A stretch of 64,000 bases of DNA from Acidimicrobiia bacterium (GTDB lineage: Bacteria; Acidobacteriota; Vicinamibacteria; Vicinamibacterales; SCN-69-37): assembly GCA_016871335.1 (NCBI GenBank), contig VFZF01000002.1, forward strand, positions 1-64,000. The letters are read 5' to 3'. Below the pieces are notes generated by a model that made no database searches, had not been told where the DNA came from, and saw nothing but the letters and a program-made list of their open reading frames with translations. The first letter of the stretch is position 1. Every line of letters begins with the position of its first letter. Both the position numbers and the translations under genes were made by a program. Below, in pieces: positions 14,365 through 24,015 of this stretch.

Positions 14365-17271
14365 ATGCAATTTCGGCGTCTCTGTGCGCTGGCGCTGGTC
14401 GCGTTTGGTGCCCTGACCGGCCCGGCGTTTGCCCAGTCTCAGGCGATCAACGGCACGATTGAAGGTACGGTCAAGGATGCGTCCGGCGCGGTCTTGCCGG
14501 GCGTCACTGTGACGGTGACAAATACCGACACGGGCACGCAACGCGTGGTCGTGACCAACGAGACGGGCGTGTTCCGGGCGCCGTTGCTCCAGCTGGGCCG
14601 GTTCACGGTCACGGCGGAATTGTCGGGCTTCTCGAAATTTGAACAGAGCGGGATTGGGCTGGTCGCGGGCCAGACGGTCGTGCTCAACATTGCGCTGCGC
14701 GTGGGCGGCATGACCGAGTCGGTCACCGTCAGTGCCGACGCACCGGTCGTGGACCTCGGCAAGACGGACGTCGGGCGCAACATCAACGCGCGCGAAATCG
14801 CGAATCTGCCGAACGTCTCGCGCAACCCCTACAACTTCGCGCTGCTCCAGCCGGGCGTCACCGGCACGGAGAACAGTGAGTTCGGCGTGCCGCGTTTCAG
14901 CGTCAACGGTCAGGCGCTGCGCGTGAACTACCAGGTGGACGGCAACACCAACACGCAGCAGGACCGCGCGGGTCTGCGCATGATGCCGATGTCGGAAGTC
15001 ATGGTGCGTGAAGTGCAGGTCGTCACGTCCGGCTTCGCGCCGGAGTTCGGCAACACGACGGGGCTGGTCTACAACGCCGTCACGCCGTCGGGCACCAACA
15101 CCTTCCGCGGCGACGTCGGCTACCGCTTCCGTCAGAAGAAGTGGTCCGCGTTCCCGTTCTTCTTCCAGGGTCCGAAGACGGATGCGACCCGTCCTGACAA
15201 CTCGCTCGACATCGCCACGGCGACGCTGGGCGGCCCCATCGTGAAGAACTCGGTGCACTTCTACACCGGGTACGAACGCACCTACCGCGAGATGCCGCGC
15301 ATCATCAACATCGATCCGGGCATCGCGGCGCAGGTGGGCATCGCGGCGCAGCCGCAGGCGGTGGACGCGTACCAAAAAGTGCAGTTCCTTATCGCGAAGG
15401 TCGACTGGCAGGCGACGCCGTCGCAGCGTCTGACGGCGCGCACCAATCTCTTTGAGAACAGCAACCCGCTCAACCAGGGCGGCGGCGGCAACACCGCGCT
15501 CGAGCGCTCGGTGGACTTCGCCGACAAGATGTACTCCCACGCCGTGCAGTTGGTCTCCACACTCGGCGCGTCGAACCTGAACGAACTCCGCCTCCAGGTG
15601 GCCCAGCGCCATCAGCAGCGGTTCTCGTCGGCCGGTGCGGGCACGGGCGTCTCGGTCAACATCAACGGTGGTGTCGTGGGCGGCATCAACAACAACATCC
15701 AGTTCGGCAAGCCCACCGGTGACGGCGAAGACTTCATCCAGCGCATCTACCAGGTCGTGAACAACTTCACCTGGCTGCGCGGCAATCACAACTTCAAGGC
15801 GGGCTTTGACTACCGCTTCATCGATGACTACCGCGCGGTGCCGCTGCCGGCGACCTACACGTTCCCGAACGTGGCGGCGTACCTCGCGGCCAAGAGCGGC
15901 GCCAACCCGAAGGGCTACACGTCGTTTGCCCAGACGGTGGCCATCGAGCCGACGTTCGACATGACCAACGGCGGACTCTCGGCCTTCATCCAGGACGACT
16001 GGAAGGTCACGCCGAACTTCAAGCTGCTCTACGGTCTGCGCTACGACCTGAACCTCTACAACAAGGGCATCGCCGGGTCGCCGTACTCCGAGAAGTTCAA
16101 CAAGGACGGCAACAACATCGCGCCGCGCGCCGGCTTCGCGTGGACGCTCGACGAGCAGGGCAAGTCGGTGCTGCGCGGCTCCTCGGTCGTCATGTATGAC
16201 CAGATGCTGCTCGCGATCATCGAGCAGGCGTACACCAACAGCGGCAACCCGCGCCGCGTCTCGGTGACGCTGTCGCCGACGGCCGCCAACGCGCCCAGCT
16301 TCCCGAGTGTGCTGACGACGGCGTCGGGCACGCAGAGCACGATCTTCGCCATGGATCCCAACTTCGTGTCGGGCCGCACGTGGCAGAGCAACCTCACCTA
16401 CGAACGCGCGGTGGGCGCCAACTACTCGGTGTCAATCGGCGGCATCTACGCCCGAGGCTGGGACATGCCCGTCATCAACGACGTGAACCACATCAACCCC
16501 ATCCGCACCCTGGATGACGGCCGCGGCGTCTACAGCACGGCGGTCAACGCCTCCACGCGCCTCGATCCCCGCTTCAACAAGGTCCGCATGGTCCAGTCGG
16601 TCGGCGAGTCCTGGTACAAGGCGATGACGCTGCAGTTCGGCAAGCGCTGGAACGGCAGCCTGCAGTTCGACATCAACTACACGCTGGCCAAGGGCGTCGA
16701 TACGGCGCCACTGGGAGGCAACATTCTCTCCGTCCAGGGTGATGCGGTCCGCTCGGATCCTGCCAACCTCGCGCGCGACAAGGGCCCGAACTCGCTCGAC
16801 GTCCGCCACACGCTCAACGGCAGCGTCGTCGCCCTCTCGAACTGGAACATCGCGAACCGGATGTGGCATCACATCCTGAACAACAACCAGGTGTCGTTGT
16901 TCCTCCAGCTGAACTCGGGTCTGCCCGTGCAGATCCAGGGCAACGCGGACCTGAACGGTGACGGCAACGGCGCGAACGACCGCCCGCTGAACAGCACGCG
17001 CAACTCGCTGTACCTGCCGGCGCGCTACAACGTGGACGCGCGCTTCTCGCGGTTCTTCAACCTCGGCTACCGCAACACGCGTCTCGAAGTGCAGGCCGAG
17101 TTCAAGAACCTGTTCAACACGGAGCAGATCAGCGGCGTGCAGACGACCTACACGGTCAATGCCACGACTGGTGTTCCGACCGTCGCGTTGCCCGCCAACG
17201 GCAACGCCCTGGTGCCGACCAGCGGCTACGAACAGCGCAAGTTCCAGCTCGGCTTCAAGCTGTTCTTCTGA
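14365..17271 (+). CDS. Oar-like TonB-dependent outer-membrane receptor
   Basis: 968 aa. Order of parts: a Sec signal (1-24, ending PAFAQ), a carboxypeptidase-regulatory-like beta-sandwich (about 28-115, GTIEGTVKDASGAVLPGVTV), a plug (about 125-230, including VVTSGFAPEFGNTTGLV), then a long barrel ending KFQLGFKLFF with the C-terminal aromatic typical of outer-membrane proteins. This architecture is the Oar/SusC-like type abundant in Acidobacteriota. No TonB box is evident. The ATG at 14365 is spaced 7 nt from GAGGAGG, better than the in-frame GTG just before it. Placement before a YetA/PcRGLX-like protein suggests uptake of glycan fragments. Confidence 0.92.
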   Translation: MQFRRLCALALVAFGALTGPAFAQSQAINGTIEGTVKDASGAVLPGVTVTVTNTDTGTQRVVVTNETGVFRAPLLQLGRFTVTAELSGFSKFEQSGIGLVAGQTVVLNIALRVGGMTESVTVSADAPVVDLGKTDVGRNINAREIANLPNVSRNPYNFALLQPGVTGTENSEFGVPRFSVNGQALRVNYQVDGNTNTQQDRAGLRMMPMSEVMVREVQVVTSGFAPEFGNTTGLVYNAVTPSGTNTFRGDVGYRFRQKKWSAFPFFFQGPKTDATRPDNSLDIATATLGGPIVKNSVHFYTGYERTYREMPRIINIDPGIAAQVGIAAQPQAVDAYQKVQFLIAKVDWQATPSQRLTARTNLFENSNPLNQGGGGNTALERSVDFADKMYSHAVQLVSTLGASNLNELRLQVAQRHQQRFSSAGAGTGVSVNINGGVVGGINNNIQFGKPTGDGEDFIQRIYQVVNNFTWLRGNHNFKAGFDYRFIDDYRAVPLPATYTFPNVAAYLAAKSGANPKGYTSFAQTVAIEPTFDMTNGGLSAFIQDDWKVTPNFKLLYGLRYDLNLYNKGIAGSPYSEKFNKDGNNIAPRAGFAWTLDEQGKSVLRGSSVVMYDQMLLAIIEQAYTNSGNPRRVSVTLSPTAANAPSFPSVLTTASGTQSTIFAMDPNFVSGRTWQSNLTYERAVGANYSVSIGGIYARGWDMPVINDVNHINPIRTLDDGRGVYSTAVNASTRLDPRFNKVRMVQSVGESWYKAMTLQFGKRWNGSLQFDINYTLAKGVDTAPLGGNILSVQGDAVRSDPANLARDKGPNSLDVRHTLNGSVVALSNWNIANRMWHHILNNNQVSLFLQLNSGLPVQIQGNADLNGDGNGANDRPLNSTRNSLYLPARYNVDARFSRFFNLGYRNTRLEVQAEFKNLFNTEQISGVQTTYTVNATTGVPTVALPANGNALVPTSGYEQRKFQLGFKLFF

Positions 17272-17281
17272 TTTCCACACA

Positions 17282-17318
17282 CCGGCAGGGCGGGCGGCAC
17301 CACCGCCCGCCCTGCCGG
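17282..17318 (+). terminator. Strong GC hairpin after the Oar-like gene
   Basis: A 16-bp stem (CCGGCAGGGCGGGCGG and its complement) with a 5-nt loop but no T tract. It may end or attenuate the receptor transcript, lowering expression of the downstream genes, or protect the mRNA 3' end. Confidence 0.6.
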
Positions 17319-17326
17319 GCACTCTC

Positions 17327-19864
17327 GTGAAGCCCCGTGTGTCCCGCTCCTCCCTGCTCACACTGCTCGCTGTTCTGATCGCCACGATCGGCAGCTCCGC
17401 GCAACCGGCCGCCCCGCGCACCCTGTCCATCACCATCGCGCGCCATCAACCAGGCGCCCCCATCACGCTGGGCGTGCCGTTCCCCAAGGGCGCGCTCCCC
17501 TCACCTGACCATGTACGCGTCGTGGACGCGGCCGGCCGCGAAGTGCCTGCCCAGGTCACCGAAGTCACAACGTGGGAGCCTGCCGACCCGAGCGTGAAGT
17601 GGGTCTGGGTGTTCTTCTTCGCTGGTGAGGCGCCTCGGTACCAATTGGAGTTCGGCCCGTCCGTGCGACGGACGAAGGTCGCGGCGCCCATTGAGGCGCT
17701 CAACAACCCGCGCGCGGCCGGGCTTGCCGAAATCACCACCGGCCCCCTGCGCGTCGTCGTCCGCCAGGGCGACACCGGATTTCTGACCTCCGTGCAGCTC
17801 GACATCGACGGCAACGGCTTCACCGACGCCGATGAAATCGCGAGCGGTCCCGCCGCGCGCGGCTCGTTTGCGGACGTGCTTGACGATGCGGGGGTGGACA
17901 GTTCGAAGGCGACCGTGCTGCGGACCACACTCGAGCGCGGCACCGGGCCCCTTCACACGGTGCTGCGTGTGGACGGCGAGTACCGATACGGACGCGGCGA
18001 CAACGAGACGTCCCCCTTTGTGACGCGCATCCACGCGTACGCCGGACGCACATACATCCGGGTGCTGCATACGTGGGTCTACACCGGCACACCCGATCAC
18101 CACCGTCCGCAGGAGGGTGACTATCCCCACGTGGCGACACAGGGTGAGCGGCTGATCGTCACCGACCCCACCGATACAGGATGGACGCGGCCGAACGACC
18201 AGCTGCAGGGCCTTGGCCAGTCGCTGACGCTCCGGCTGAACCGCGGCGGTCTCTCGCCTGTGTCGCGCACACAACTCAACGCCACGCCCGGTGCGCCAGG
18301 ATGGGTGCATGTCACCGACGGGCAGCGCGGTGTCGCCGTCGGCCTTCGGCATTTTGTCGAGGAGTACCCCAAAGAGCTGGCGTTCGACCCGGCTACCGGC
18401 GCGATGACCGCGTACTTCTGGTCGCCTCGGGGCGGCCCCATGAGTTTTGCCCGGTCGTCGAATGCGCCGGCCAATGAGGGCGCGGTTGAGAACTGGGCCA
18501 CCGGCCTGGCCAAGACCAGTGAAGCCGTGTGGTTCTTCCACGGACCCGGTACCACGAGTGACGACGTGCGGCGCACGATGCAGCTGGCGATCGCGCCGCC
18601 GGTCGCACATGTCGAGCCGGCGTGGTACGGCTCGTCCGGCGTCTACGGCGACTTTGCGCCGCGCTCGTCGCAGGAGCCGGAACTGCAGCGCGCGCTCGAT
18701 TACAAGTACGACTGGATGCGCTTCAATCAGACGCGTGAGCCGTGGTTTGGCGCGTTCAACTACGGCGACATGATGAACACCTTCGATGGCACGCGATGGA
18801 GCGTGTACGGGCATGGCGAACCTGCGCAGGATTTCATGTGGTGGCTCCAGTTCATGCGCACCGGCGACCCGAACGTCTTCGACACGGCGCAGGCCTTCAG
18901 TCGCCATCTGATGGATGTCGACAACACCCACTGGCCGAACGGCCCGGTGTTCCTCGGAGACACGAACTACCCGATGGACTGGTGGAACACGCGCACGGCG
19001 CCGAAGGCCACCAAGTATCTCGGCGTCGGCCGCCGGCACGCCGAGCAGCACTGGATGCACGTGCTCAGCGCGCACGTGTGGGTGCAGGGCTGGATGGCGT
19101 CCTACTACCTGACCGCTGATCAGCGCGCCCTCGACGTGGCGCGTCTCACCGCCGACATGCACCTGCGCCGCCTGTGGGGCGATCATGAACTGACCGGGCG
19201 CCGCCTCTACCTCTCGATCTGGAATCTGGCCGAGGTCTGGGACGCCACCAAGGACCCGCGCTACGCGCAGGAACTCGAGTTCCGCGTCGCGCGGATGCTC
19301 CAGCTGCAGCGTGAACAGGCCGATCAGCTCGCGCTCGAGCGGTACGGGTACGCGAACGTCTATGCGACGCATGGCCTGTGGAAGTACTACACGATGACGG
19401 AGAGTGCGCCGGTGCGTGCCGCGCTCATCCGCAACGCGCGGGCCGTGCGCGACATTCCGCCGCTCAACCACATGATGGAGTCGTACCTCGCGACGATTCA
19501 CGGGCTGAGTCTCGGCTACCGCCTCACCGGCGAACAGTCGTTTGTCGAGGAGATGCAGCGTCGCCTTGCGCCGCTCCGCGTCGACGCGCTGCCTCGTCCC
19601 ATCGGCGACACCTGGACGCGCACGGACCTGTTCGCGGCCCTCGAACGGGCCAGCCGCCTGCCGGCCGATCCCAATCGCCTGCGGCCCAACGCGGCCAACG
19701 AATACACGGCCGCGCCCGCGCCACGCCGGGCGATCTGGTCGTTCACCAACGGCCTTCGCGTGTTTGGATGGACCACGGCCTACGGGGTCCCGTGGGCGAT
19801 CTCAGTGCTTGATGAGGTCCAAGGGTCCGGGGGCCAGGGGCCAGGGGCCAGGAGTCCGGAATAA
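17327..19864 (+). CDS. Exported PcRGLX/YetA-like protein (exo-rhamnogalacturonan lyase family)
   Basis: 845 aa from a GTG at 17327. After a signal peptide (SLLTLLAVLIATIGSSAQ) the N-terminal RIFT-barrel region contains ITLGVPFPKGALPSPDHVRV, the opening of PcRGLX/YetA-like proteins, and a central region with RDGxG-like turns (DIDGNGFTDADE). The C-terminal half (about 480-830) is alpha/alpha-toroid-like with repeated aromatic motifs (MHVLSAHVWVQGWMASYYL, NHMMESYLATIHGLSLGY). Family members act on rhamnogalacturonan; the actual substrate here is unproven. The last residues (VQGSGGQGPGARSPE) come from a TCCAGGG-type array running over the stop codon. It is 12 bp from the PIG-L gene. Confidence 0.75.
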   Translation: MKPRVSRSSLLTLLAVLIATIGSSAQPAAPRTLSITIARHQPGAPITLGVPFPKGALPSPDHVRVVDAAGREVPAQVTEVTTWEPADPSVKWVWVFFFAGEAPRYQLEFGPSVRRTKVAAPIEALNNPRAAGLAEITTGPLRVVVRQGDTGFLTSVQLDIDGNGFTDADEIASGPAARGSFADVLDDAGVDSSKATVLRTTLERGTGPLHTVLRVDGEYRYGRGDNETSPFVTRIHAYAGRTYIRVLHTWVYTGTPDHHRPQEGDYPHVATQGERLIVTDPTDTGWTRPNDQLQGLGQSLTLRLNRGGLSPVSRTQLNATPGAPGWVHVTDGQRGVAVGLRHFVEEYPKELAFDPATGAMTAYFWSPRGGPMSFARSSNAPANEGAVENWATGLAKTSEAVWFFHGPGTTSDDVRRTMQLAIAPPVAHVEPAWYGSSGVYGDFAPRSSQEPELQRALDYKYDWMRFNQTREPWFGAFNYGDMMNTFDGTRWSVYGHGEPAQDFMWWLQFMRTGDPNVFDTAQAFSRHLMDVDNTHWPNGPVFLGDTNYPMDWWNTRTAPKATKYLGVGRRHAEQHWMHVLSAHVWVQGWMASYYLTADQRALDVARLTADMHLRRLWGDHELTGRRLYLSIWNLAEVWDATKDPRYAQELEFRVARMLQLQREQADQLALERYGYANVYATHGLWKYYTMTESAPVRAALIRNARAVRDIPPLNHMMESYLATIHGLSLGYRLTGEQSFVEEMQRRLAPLRVDALPRPIGDTWTRTDLFAALERASRLPADPNRLRPNAANEYTAAPAPRRAIWSFTNGLRVFGWTTAYGVPWAISVLDEVQGSGGQGPGARSPE
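19819..19860. repeat. Heptamer array over the 3' end of the YetA-like gene
   Basis: TCCAAGG/TCCGGGG/GCCAGGG words encode the C-terminal tail up to the stop codon. Confidence 0.75.
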
Positions 19865-19874
19865 GGAGAAGACG

Positions 19875-22646
19875 ATGACTCGACGGTTGATTCGATCTGC
19901 GCTCACAGCGGCGGCTCTTGCCGCCACGATGTTCTGGTTCACGCCCACGGTGGCCACCCAGGTGACGCCGCTGGCGCACGACAGTGGGCCGGTCGGCCTC
20001 GGACTCGCGTTGCGGCAACTGCCCAACGACGGCTCGGTGCTCTACGTTACGGCGCATCCTGACGACGAGAACAACGGAGTGCTGGTGGCGCTCTACCGTG
20101 GGCGGGGGTTGAAGACATCGCTGCTGACGGTGACGCGCGGGGACGGCGGGCAGAACGAAATCGGGCCCGAGCTGTTCCAGGCGATCGGCATCCTGCGCAC
20201 GGAGGAACTCGCCGCTGTGCACCGGTTTGACGGTGCGGATCAGTACTTCACGCGCGCGTATGAATTCGGCTACTCGTTCAGCGTCGAGGAAACATTTGAG
20301 AAGTGGGGCAAGGAAGAGATTCTGCGCGACGTCGTGAAGGTCATCCGGATGACGCGGCCGGACGTGATCCTCACGATGAATCGTGATGGGCAGGCCGGCG
20401 GTCAGCATCACATGGGGTCGGCACGGCTCGCGCATGAGGCGTTCCGTGTGGCGGCCGATCCGGCACGATTCCCTGAACAGCTGCAGGCGGGCCTGCGGCC
20501 GTGGCAGGCGCGCAAGGTCTATCAGGCCGGTGGCGGCAATCCGGGTGGTGGCGCTGCGCAGTCGTCGGCCGGTGGCGCCGCGCCGCCGCAGGCGCCCGTG
20601 CGTGTGCCCACCGGCGACGTCGACCCGCTGCTCGGCATGTCGTGGGCGCAGTTTGGGCAGCGCGCGCGCGCGATGCATCTCTGCCAGGGCATGGGCCAGA
20701 TGGAAACACGGCCCGGTGACACCGGCGGATCGTTCTCGTTGTACGACGCGGCGCCGGCGGTGACCGGCACCGAGGACGACATTCTCGACGGGATCGACAC
20801 GACGGTGCGCCGCATGGCGCGTTTTGCCGCCGGCCAGGAGTCGGCGGTGCCGACGCTCGGCCGCGACCTCGACGCCATCTACGCCGCGTCACGGGACGCG
20901 CTTGACGCGTTTGATCTGCGTGCGCCGCACCGCACACTGCCCCACCTGGCTCGTGGCCTCGGCCTGGTCCGCGCCGTGCGCACGACGGTGACCGGCAGCA
21001 CGTTGTCGCCTGATGCACGCGAAGAACTGCGGTGGCGGCTCGATCGCAAGGAGCAGGACTTCCTCACGGCGCTGCAACTCGCGCAGGGACTTGTCGTGCA
21101 CGTGACCGTGCCGGATGGCAACGTGGTGCGTGGACAGACGTTTGAAGTGACGGCGCAGATCTTCAACACCGGCCCCGAGCCGATGACGGTGGATGACGTG
21201 GCGCTGCAGGTGCCGCGGGGCTGGACGGCTACGCTCGCGCAGGGCCAGCCCGGACCGCTCGCGTACAACGAGGCCGCGACAGTCATCTACAACGTGACGG
21301 TCGGACCGAACGCGCGCTACTCGCAGCCCTACTGGAAACGGTCCGGCGCGAAGGGCCCGGGCAGCGACCGCTACGACATTGAGATCCCCGAGCATCATCT
21401 GCTGCCGTGGAGCCCGCCTGACGTCACGGCCACGGTGCGGTACACGGCCGGCGGCGCCAGCGCGTCGCTCTCCTCACCGGCGTACTACCGGTACGACGGT
21501 CCGTGGGTCGGCGGCGAAAAACAGAAGGTCCTCAACATCGTGCCGACGGTGTCGGTGAAGCTGAGTCCGTCGATTGCCGTCGTGCCGCTGGCGGCCGGCG
21601 GCCAGAAGAAGGAGTTCCGCGTCTCGGTGCTCAACAACGCGACGACCGGATCGGCCGTGCGCGTCTCGATCGAGACGCCTGCGGGCTGGACCGTCGAGCC
21701 CGCCTCAACGACGTTGAACTTCTCAGTCGAGGAAGAAGAGATGTCGGCGCAGTTTTTTGTCACGCCGCCTGCGCGCGTCACGCCCGGCGAGGCGCAGATT
21801 CGTGCCGTCGCCGTGCGGGGCGACGAAACCTTCCGCGAGGGCTACCAGGTCATCGCCTACAACCACATCCAGACCCGGCATCTCTTTCATCCGGCGGTGT
21901 CGCAGGTGAAGATGATCGACGTCGCGGTGCCGCGCAACCTGCAGGTCGGGTATGTGATGGGGTCCGGAGATGAAGTCGCGGATGCGATCCGTCAGCTCGG
22001 GGCCACGGTCACGATGTTGTCGCCCGAGGACGTGGCGTTTGGCGATCTGTCGAAGTACTCGACGATCGTGATGGGCATCCGCGTCTACGAAAAACGTCCG
22101 GACGTGCGCGCCTACAACCAGCGCCTCTTCGACTTCGCGCGTCGTGGCGGCCACCTCGTCGTCCAGTACAACAAGACGGCGATGAACCAGCTTGGCGGTG
22201 GCCAGGCCGGGCCGCCGCCGGGACAGTTCACCGGTGGTGGAGGCCGTGGCGGCCGCGGTGGCCGTGGGTCCGCACCGCCGGTCAGTCCGTACGTGCCGTA
22301 CCCGGGTGGCATCACCAGCAACCGCGTGACGGTGGAAGAAGCACCGATCCGCGTGCTCGAGGACGGCACGACCGAACTGTCGCGTCCCAACCGCATCACC
22401 GCCGCCGACTTCGAGGGCTGGGTGCAGGAGCGCGGCCTCTACTTCTTCGGCGCCAACGATCCGCGCTACACCGACATCCTCGCAGCGTCCGATCCGTGGG
22501 CGTTCAACCCCGGTGAAAAAACCGGCATGTTGACCGTCGCCCAGCTCGGCCAGGGCACATGGACCTACGTGGGCCTGGGCCTCTGGCGCCAGCTGCCCGC
22601 GGGTGTACCGGGGGCGTACAGGATTCTGGCGAACTTGATCCGGTGA
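19875..22646 (+). CDS. Exported PIG-L family deacetylase with NEW3-like and ThuA-like C-terminal regions
   Basis: 923 aa from the ATG at 19875, 6 nt after AAGGAG. A signal peptide (1-28) is followed by a LmbE/PIG-L zinc deacetylase domain: AHPDDENNG (H61, D63, D64) and QHHMGSARLAHEAF (His pair near 177). An NPCBM-associated/NEW3-like beta region follows (about 405-640, AQIFNTGPEPMTVDDVALQ and a second copy KKEFRVSVLNNATTGSAV). The final 220 residues look like a ThuA/GATase1-like Rossmann domain (VGYVMGSGDEVADAIRQLG, FDFARRGGHLVVQYN). Two Gly/Arg/Pro-rich loops (around 220 and 785) are probably flexible. It likely deacetylates N-acetylated sugars in the periplasm. Confidence 0.85.
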   Translation: MTRRLIRSALTAAALAATMFWFTPTVATQVTPLAHDSGPVGLGLALRQLPNDGSVLYVTAHPDDENNGVLVALYRGRGLKTSLLTVTRGDGGQNEIGPELFQAIGILRTEELAAVHRFDGADQYFTRAYEFGYSFSVEETFEKWGKEEILRDVVKVIRMTRPDVILTMNRDGQAGGQHHMGSARLAHEAFRVAADPARFPEQLQAGLRPWQARKVYQAGGGNPGGGAAQSSAGGAAPPQAPVRVPTGDVDPLLGMSWAQFGQRARAMHLCQGMGQMETRPGDTGGSFSLYDAAPAVTGTEDDILDGIDTTVRRMARFAAGQESAVPTLGRDLDAIYAASRDALDAFDLRAPHRTLPHLARGLGLVRAVRTTVTGSTLSPDAREELRWRLDRKEQDFLTALQLAQGLVVHVTVPDGNVVRGQTFEVTAQIFNTGPEPMTVDDVALQVPRGWTATLAQGQPGPLAYNEAATVIYNVTVGPNARYSQPYWKRSGAKGPGSDRYDIEIPEHHLLPWSPPDVTATVRYTAGGASASLSSPAYYRYDGPWVGGEKQKVLNIVPTVSVKLSPSIAVVPLAAGGQKKEFRVSVLNNATTGSAVRVSIETPAGWTVEPASTTLNFSVEEEEMSAQFFVTPPARVTPGEAQIRAVAVRGDETFREGYQVIAYNHIQTRHLFHPAVSQVKMIDVAVPRNLQVGYVMGSGDEVADAIRQLGATVTMLSPEDVAFGDLSKYSTIVMGIRVYEKRPDVRAYNQRLFDFARRGGHLVVQYNKTAMNQLGGGQAGPPPGQFTGGGGRGGRGGRGSAPPVSPYVPYPGGITSNRVTVEEAPIRVLEDGTTELSRPNRITAADFEGWVQERGLYFFGANDPRYTDILAASDPWAFNPGEKTGMLTVAQLGQGTWTYVGLGLWRQLPAGVPGAYRILANLIR

Positions 22647-22649
22647 CCT

Positions 22650-22709
22650 CGTAGGGCGCGCTGAAGTTGAGCGCGCCGTCTGGCCCGCTCCAAACCAGCG
22701 GGCCCTACG
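22650..22709. repeat. Pair of REP-like palindromes
   Basis: A GGCGCGCT/AGCGCGCC copy (22650-22677) and an inverted GGCCCGCT/AGCGGGCC copy (22682-22709), outward-facing with CGTAGGG at both ends. Confidence 0.88.
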
Positions 22710-22710
22710 T

Positions 22711-22757
22711 ACATGGAGACAAGCCGCCACTCCCGGCTCTCCATGGCTCGTTGTGAA
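22711..22757. repeat. Third inverted-repeat family, partial copy
   Basis: ACATGGAG ... CTCCATGGCTCGTTGTGAA. The right arm matches the arms at 41513-41568 and 47581-47668; the left arm is shortened. Confidence 0.65.
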
Positions 22758-22766
22758 GCTAACGGC

Positions 22767-22772
22767 TAGACT
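22767..22772 (+). promoter_or_regulatory. Predicted -10 of the MFS gene, leaderless
   Basis: TAGACT ends 7 nt before the ATG at 22780; a second overlapping candidate, TAGGCT, follows at once. Confidence 0.45.
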
Positions 22773-22779
22773 TAGGCTG

Positions 22780-23997
22780 ATGTTTGCTTCGTCGCGGGGC
22801 GGCCTGGCACAACCGGGCGCACCGCCCCGCGCCCTGCGCTGGATTCTGCTGATTGTGCTTCTCGACATGGCCGGGCTGGGTCTTCTCAGCCCGGTCATTC
22901 CGACGATCGTCGGCGGGTTCCGCACCGACGCGCTGACGATCGGGTTGCTGCAGACGATGTATTCGTCGGCGCAGTTTTTTTCCAACCCCCTTCTTGGGGC
23001 GTGGTCCGACCGGTTCGGCCGGCGTCCGATTCTGCTGACCGCTTTTCTCGGGTCGGCCATCACGTACCTGGTGTTCGGCTGGGCCCCGGCCTTGTGGGTG
23101 CTGTTTGCCGGCCGTCTTGTGGATGGCCTGACGGGGGCGAACATCGGCACCTCGCAGGCGTATGTCGCCGACATCACGTCGCCTGAACAGCGGTCGCGCG
23201 CCATGGGGCTCGCAGGCGCCGCACTCGGGGTCGGCTTTGTGGTCGGTCCCCTGATCGGCTACGTGCTGGCGCGGCTCGGGTATGCGCCGTCCACCCAGGT
23301 CTTCCTGGCGGCGGGACTGGCGCTCTTCAGCATGGCGCTCGCGTGGTGGCGCCTGCCGGAATCCCTGACGCCGGACCGGCGTGTGACGACGCCGGTGCGT
23401 GCGGCCGACCTGAATCCGTTTGCCCCGCTCCGGCTGGCGATTGCCCGCGGCCCGCTGCGGGCGCTGCTGCTCGCCACGTTCCTGTCCAACCTCGCGATGG
23501 CCGGCTTGCGGTCACATTTCGCGTACTTCGCGGGCGTGCAGCTCGGCTTTGAACTGAGCCGCATCTACGGGGTGATGGGGTTTCTCGGCGTGATGATGAT
23601 CGTCGCACAGGGCGGACTTGTCCGGCGCGCGGTCGAACGCTGGGGTGACTCCGGCACGCTCCTGCTCGGGCTCGGCTTGTCGGCCGCAGGGTTTTTTGGC
23701 CTCTCACTCGCGGCCAGCGTGGCGCAGGTCTACGGCATGGTGGCCGTCCTGGCTCTGGGCGTCGGCCTCAGCCTGCCGACCATGGCGTCGCTGGTGTCGC
23801 AGCGGGCGGCCTCCTTCGAACAGGGGGCGATGCTCGGTGCGGCGCAGGCGGCCGCGGCTCTCGGCCAGGTCATTGGTCCGCTGTGGGCCGGGCTGACGTT
23901 CGACCACGTGAGTCCGGGCGCGCCATTCAGCAGCGCCGCCGTGTTCGTTGCGGCGGCGTGCGTCGTCGTCCTGATGAGCCGCCGCCAGGTGGCGTGA
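22780..23997 (+). CDS. MFS transporter, DHA1/TetA-like drug:H+ antiporter type
   Basis: 405 aa with 12 predicted helices in the inner membrane. The first helix (WILLIVLLDMAGLGLLSPVIPTI) and motif A GAWSDRFGRRPI between helices 2 and 3 are DHA1 family marks; GRLVDGLTGANIGTSQAYVADITSPEQRSRAMG and GAALGVGFVVGPLIG (motif C-like) are very close to the TetA/MdtG group. An efflux function is expected but the substrate is unknown. The frame is open to a GTG at 22753, inside the inverted repeat; I prefer the ATG at 22780, immediately downstream of a -10. Confidence 0.88.
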   Translation: MFASSRGGLAQPGAPPRALRWILLIVLLDMAGLGLLSPVIPTIVGGFRTDALTIGLLQTMYSSAQFFSNPLLGAWSDRFGRRPILLTAFLGSAITYLVFGWAPALWVLFAGRLVDGLTGANIGTSQAYVADITSPEQRSRAMGLAGAALGVGFVVGPLIGYVLARLGYAPSTQVFLAAGLALFSMALAWWRLPESLTPDRRVTTPVRAADLNPFAPLRLAIARGPLRALLLATFLSNLAMAGLRSHFAYFAGVQLGFELSRIYGVMGFLGVMMIVAQGGLVRRAVERWGDSGTLLLGLGLSAAGFFGLSLAASVAQVYGMVAVLALGVGLSLPTMASLVSQRAASFEQGAMLGAAQAAAALGQVIGPLWAGLTFDHVSPGAPFSSAAVFVAAACVVVLMSRRQVA

Positions 23998-24002
23998 CGC
24001 GT

Positions 24003-24008
24003 TATCCT
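24003..24008 (+). promoter_or_regulatory. Predicted -10 of the decayed sensor-kinase gene
   Basis: TATCCT ends 7 nt before the ATG at 24016, again a leaderless configuration. Confidence 0.4.
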
Positions 24009-24015
24009 TTCCATC

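Noticed and set aside
22753-22779. Upstream GTG start for the MFS gene
   Set aside because: It lies within the dispersed inverted repeat and before the predicted -10; the ATG at 22780 begins the conserved part.
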